Part shown: one piece after another, positions 6,683-8,754 of the stretch | How the letters are laid out: each line of letters starts with the position of its first letter | How positions within the stretch are numbered: position 1 is the stretch's first letter | The notes under the pieces: generated by a model | The model's database searches: none | Told to the model about the DNA's origin: nothing | The model's input: the letters and a program-made list of their open reading frames with translations, nothing else | NCBI GenBank assembly: GCA_944371685.1 | Contig: CALVXV010000048.1 | Location: 1 to 8,754, forward strand | Direction of reading: 5' to 3' | Origin: an uncultured Bacilli bacterium | Lineage (GTDB): Bacteria > Bacillota_I > Bacilli_A > RF39 > UBA660 | DNA length: 8,754 bases | Position numbers and translations under genes: made by a program

Positions 6683-6955
6683 ATGAAAAAAATATTATTA
6701 ATAACAGCCACCTTATTTTTAATAACTGGATGTGATAAAGGAGAAGAACTTACATGTACCATCAATAACGAAGAAGCCATTTTCACAATGAAAAATGGTA
6801 TCATAACTTCATATACTTTAGATGGTCAAAAACAAAGTCAAAATGAAGTAGATGAATTAAATGGCACATATTTTACTAGTAGTACAAATAATGAAGAAGG
6901 GAAGCAAGCCTTACAAGACTATGTCAATTCATTAAACGGTAATTGTAATTGGTAA
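6683..6955 (+). CDS. Small predicted lipoprotein of unknown function
   Basis: This encodes 90 residues with a lipoprotein signal: MKK, a hydrophobic stretch, then the lipobox LITGC with Cys17 as the lipidation and cleavage site. The mature part of about 74 residues is polar and acidic. It has two further cysteines, C25 and C88, near its two ends, which could form a disulphide outside the cell. I do not recognise a family; a fold with short beta strands (around TCTINNEEAIFTMKNGII) is only a guess. The frame opens at GTG 6674, but AAGGAG at 6669-6674 overlaps that codon and is well spaced for the ATG at 6683. It lies 12 bases after cls and 6 before capA, so all three are probably co-transcribed. 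Confidence 0.82.
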   Translation: MKKILLITATLFLITGCDKGEELTCTINNEEAIFTMKNGIITSYTLDGQKQSQNEVDELNGTYFTSSTNNEEGKQALQDYVNSLNGNCNW

Positions 6956-6961
6956 AAAAAT

Positions 6962-8110
6962 ATGAAAAAGAAGTTAGCTTTAATTGGAATATTAATTATT
7001 ATAATATTATCAGCCATTTATTTATTCATACCAGATAAACAAAAAAATGAAAGCCCCAAAAAAATCAAAGAAAAAACTGAAACAAAAGTAAAAACTAGTA
7101 AATTATCCTTAGTAATGGTCGGTGATGCCTTACTTCACGGCTCCGTCTATAGAGATGCTTATAAAAACGGTACATATGATTTTTCATCTCAATTAGAACT
7201 CATTAAACCCATTATTCAAAAATACGATCTTGCCTTTTATAACCAAGAAAGCATTTTAGGTGGTACACAGTTAGGTTTATCAGATTATCCAACCTTTAAC
7301 TCACCACAAGAATTTGGTGATGCCATGATTGATACCGGTTTTAATTTAGTATCATTAGCCAATAATCATACGATGGATAGAGGTGAAAAAGCTGTTTTAA
7401 GTTCCTGTGAATATTGGAAAACTAAAGATGTCTTAACCGCTGGTAGTTATTCAAATGCTGAAGAAGCCAATGAGATAAAAATCAAAGAAAAAAACGGCAT
7501 AAAGTATACCTTACTTGCCTATACCTATGGCACCAATGGCATAAAAGTACCAGAAGGTAAAGACTATCTCGTAAATATTTATAGTGATGAAAAAGCCAAA
7601 GCTGATATTGAAAAAGTACGAGATAAAGTTGATTTGCTAATGGTATCTATGCACTGGGGCAGTGAATATCAAACTGAACCAACAGAAACTCAAAAAAAAC
7701 AAGCCGAATTTCTAGCATCACTAGGTGTCGATATCATTATTGGTACCCATCCTCATATCATAGAACCGATAACCTATATAAATGATACTTTAGTAATATA
7801 TTCTTTAGGTAATTTCATATCTGCTCAAAGCACCAATAACGATTATAATACTATGACTGAATTAATGACCTCAGTCGATGTCATAAAAGAAGAAAAAGAT
7901 GGACAAGCTACCATTAAACTAGATAATCTAAATAATGAACTTTTATTTAATTATTATCAAAAAGGTAGTCGTTGGACTAATTTTAAAGTAGTTCCTTTTA
8001 GTATGATGAATGAAACTTATAATAGCGATTATAAAAGATTATATGATAAATATAGTGCAGTCGTTAAAATGTATGACCAAAATATTCCTATAAATCCACT
8101 TCAAGCTTAG
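6962..8110 (+). CDS. CapA-family metallophosphatase-like exported protein
   Basis: CapA/PgsA proteins have a calcineurin-like metallophosphatase fold and are known from poly-gamma-glutamate capsule synthesis; many relatives have other or unknown roles. This one has 382 residues: a membrane anchor at about 5-22, a lysine-rich linker to about 45, then the CapA domain with VMVGDALLHG (D55), YNQES (93-97), SLANNHTMDRG (N135, H136, D139), SMHWGSEYQTEPT (H231), GTHPHIIEPI (H263, H265) and IYSLGNFIS (N284). All likely metal-site residues are present. No capB or capC ligase genes are seen nearby, so a capsule role is unproven. There is no clear Shine-Dalgarno before the ATG; six A/T bases separate it from the lipoprotein stop, which suggests translational coupling. 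A terminator follows. Confidence 0.88.
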   Translation: MKKKLALIGILIIIILSAIYLFIPDKQKNESPKKIKEKTETKVKTSKLSLVMVGDALLHGSVYRDAYKNGTYDFSSQLELIKPIIQKYDLAFYNQESILGGTQLGLSDYPTFNSPQEFGDAMIDTGFNLVSLANNHTMDRGEKAVLSSCEYWKTKDVLTAGSYSNAEEANEIKIKEKNGIKYTLLAYTYGTNGIKVPEGKDYLVNIYSDEKAKADIEKVRDKVDLLMVSMHWGSEYQTEPTETQKKQAEFLASLGVDIIIGTHPHIIEPITYINDTLVIYSLGNFISAQSTNNDYNTMTELMTSVDVIKEEKDGQATIKLDNLNNELLFNYYQKGSRWTNFKVVPFSMMNETYNSDYKRLYDKYSAVVKMYDQNIPINPLQA

Positions 8111-8131
8111 TAAAATTATACTTAAAATAAT

Positions 8132-8163
8132 AAAATAGAAAGCATTTTAAACTTTCTATTTTT
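8132..8163. terminator. Bidirectional terminator between convergent capA and the XRE gene
   Basis: AAAATAGAAAG (8132-8142) pairs perfectly with CTTTCTATTTT (8152-8162) around a 9-base loop. T's follow on the + strand, and the TAATAAAATA-rich left flank gives a T-rich run on the minus strand. The XRE stop codon (8158-8156, minus) is inside the right arm. The stem has only two G-C pairs, so it is weaker than the one at 4344. Confidence 0.75.
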
Positions 8164-8374
8164 CATATGGTTTTCTATTGTTAATTCTTCCTAAAATGTA
8201 ATCAGTCGAAGTTTTATAAAAATCAGCTAACTTATTTAATTTATCAATTGGAATCAGTCTAATTCCAATTTCATATTTTGAATACTGTTGCTGAGTGGTA
8301 TTTAATATTTTAGCTATATCATTTTGTGTTAAATCTTTATCTTCTCTTAAATCTTTTAGTCTATGAATATTCAT
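8156..8374 (-). CDS. XRE-family helix-turn-helix regulator
   Basis: This is a 72-residue Cro/C1-type DNA-binding protein, essentially one HTH domain: LKDLREDKDLTQNDIAKIL (6-24) holds the first helices, TTQQQYSKYEIGIRLIPIDK (26-45) the recognition helix and turn, and LADFYKTSTDYILGR (49-63) the closing helices. The short basic tail lacks any sensor domain, as in phage-type or stand-alone Firmicute regulators. The ATG at 8374 is used; a GTG immediately upstream is also in frame, and AGGGTG at 8385-8380 fits the ATG with a short five-base spacing. It converges on capA and is divergent from the membrane protein at 8486. Likely targets, by position only, are its own gene and that neighbour. Confidence 0.9.
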   Translation of the reverse strand: MNIHRLKDLREDKDLTQNDIAKILNTTQQQYSKYEIGIRLIPIDKLNKLADFYKTSTDYILGRINNRKPYEK

Positions 8375-8412
8375 CACATCACCCTATGACAATTCTCTCA
8401 TACATGCAAAAA

Positions 8413-8431
8413 GATGTGTTGACACCACATC
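8413..8431. promoter_or_regulatory. 19-bp near-palindrome, candidate operator
   Basis: GATGTG-T-TG-A-CA-C-CACATC is symmetric except for one mismatched pair. It lies between the divergent XRE gene and the membrane-protein gene and includes a perfect TTGACA at 8419-8424 on the + strand, although no good -10 follows at 16-18 bp. A third CACATC copy is at 8375-8380, over the XRE ribosome site. Read on the minus strand, the hairpin is followed by TTTTT, so an alternative is a small terminator. Its binding protein is unknown. Confidence 0.4.
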
Positions 8432-8485
8432 CAAATAGATGCCAAAATATAACTAACAATAAAATAATAGAAAGAGAGAATATAA

Positions 8486-8754
8486 ATGAAAGAGAAAATA
8501 AAGAAAATTATTAAAGGATATTTACCTGGATTTATTACCGGAATAATAGTGTGTGGGACGGTAAGCGTGCTAGCCATGACATATTTTCCATCAAGTCAAA
8601 CAACATATAATAATAGTAATAGTGGAATGCAGGTAACAGATGTCCAAGGAGCCATCGATGAACTTTATAATGTATGTTTTCCACCAAAAACTGGAGAAGA
8701 TATAAATAATTTAAAATATAAATATGTATATCAGCTTAATTTAAATGAAAATCC
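8486..8754 (+). CDS. Predicted exported or membrane-anchored protein, 3' end beyond window
   Basis: The first 89 residues are visible and the frame is open to the window end. It begins MKEKIKKIIKGYLPGF with a basic start, and a hydrophobic segment runs at about 12-33. A signal-peptidase-like SVLA precedes MTYF at about 27-30, so it could be cleaved or remain anchored. A polar Ser/Asn/Thr-rich linker follows (35-48), then TDVQGAIDELYNVC (51-64). That stretch resembles a short motif I associate with surface or fibre-type proteins of gut Firmicutes, but no family can be named. The ribosome site is a weak AGAGAG at 8473-8478. The divergent XRE gene and the palindrome upstream suggest regulated expression. 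Confidence 0.7.
   Translation, partial: MKEKIKKIIKGYLPGFITGIIVCGTVSVLAMTYFPSSQTTYNNSNSGMQVTDVQGAIDELYNVCFPPKTGEDINNLKYKYVYQLNLNEN

Noticed and set aside
6556..6804. 82-residue minus-strand frame over the cls end and lipoprotein start
   Set aside because: It is antisense to two supported genes and has no ribosome site.
519..8374. No gene in the window stops with TGA, hinting at a reassigned code
   Set aside because: Nine complete genes ending in six TAA and three TAG is a small sample in AT-rich DNA, and every tryptophan examined is TGG, so reassignment is not supported.
8419..8453. TTGACA at 8419 with TATAAC at 8448 as a promoter for the last gene
   Set aside because: The spacer is 23 bp, too long for a normal housekeeping promoter.
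8326..8514. 62-residue + frame overlapping the XRE start and the next gene
   Set aside because: It overlaps both neighbours, has no ribosome site, and resembles no protein; it spans the regulatory gap.

Overview
The window comes from a very AT-rich, low-GC Gram-positive-type bacterium (Bacilli or a related Firmicute/Mycoplasmatota-like gut lineage). The reasons are the mraZ-rsmH-ftsL-pbpB cell-division start, PASTA repeats on the division transpeptidase, strong AGGAGG/GGGTGAT ribosome sites, a Firmicute-type XRE regulator and a lipobox lipoprotein. Tryptophan is always read as TGG, so the standard bacterial code fits. The genus cannot be named from this sequence. Nothing here is clearly a new multi-gene system. 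The most distinctive features are regulatory layouts.

Layout: (1) 1-472 has a terminator for an upstream gene, a gene-poor AT-rich stretch that may hold a decayed minus-strand reading frame, and the mraZ promoter region. (2) 473-4354 is a four-gene + strand dcw operon, mraZ-rsmH-ftsL-pbpB, preceded by four MraZ-type boxes at exact 10-bp spacing. It ends in a terminator hairpin straight after pbpB, so the usual downstream mur/fts genes are absent here. (3) 4366-5013 (minus) encodes a CmpB-type membrane protein that converges on pbpB. (4) 5071-8110 is a + strand envelope operon: cardiolipin synthase, a small lipoprotein and a CapA-like metallophosphatase. Its promoter shares its -35 bases with the divergent cmpB promoter. 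(5) 8132-8754 has a bidirectional terminator, a minus-strand XRE repressor, an intergenic palindrome, and the 5' part of a membrane-anchored or secreted protein cut off by the window end.

Together the genes serve the cell envelope: septal peptidoglycan synthesis and its control, rRNA modification, cardiolipin synthesis and exported surface proteins. Gene packing is tight (1-12 bp between co-directional genes), and stop codons lie inside terminator hairpins at both convergent junctions.
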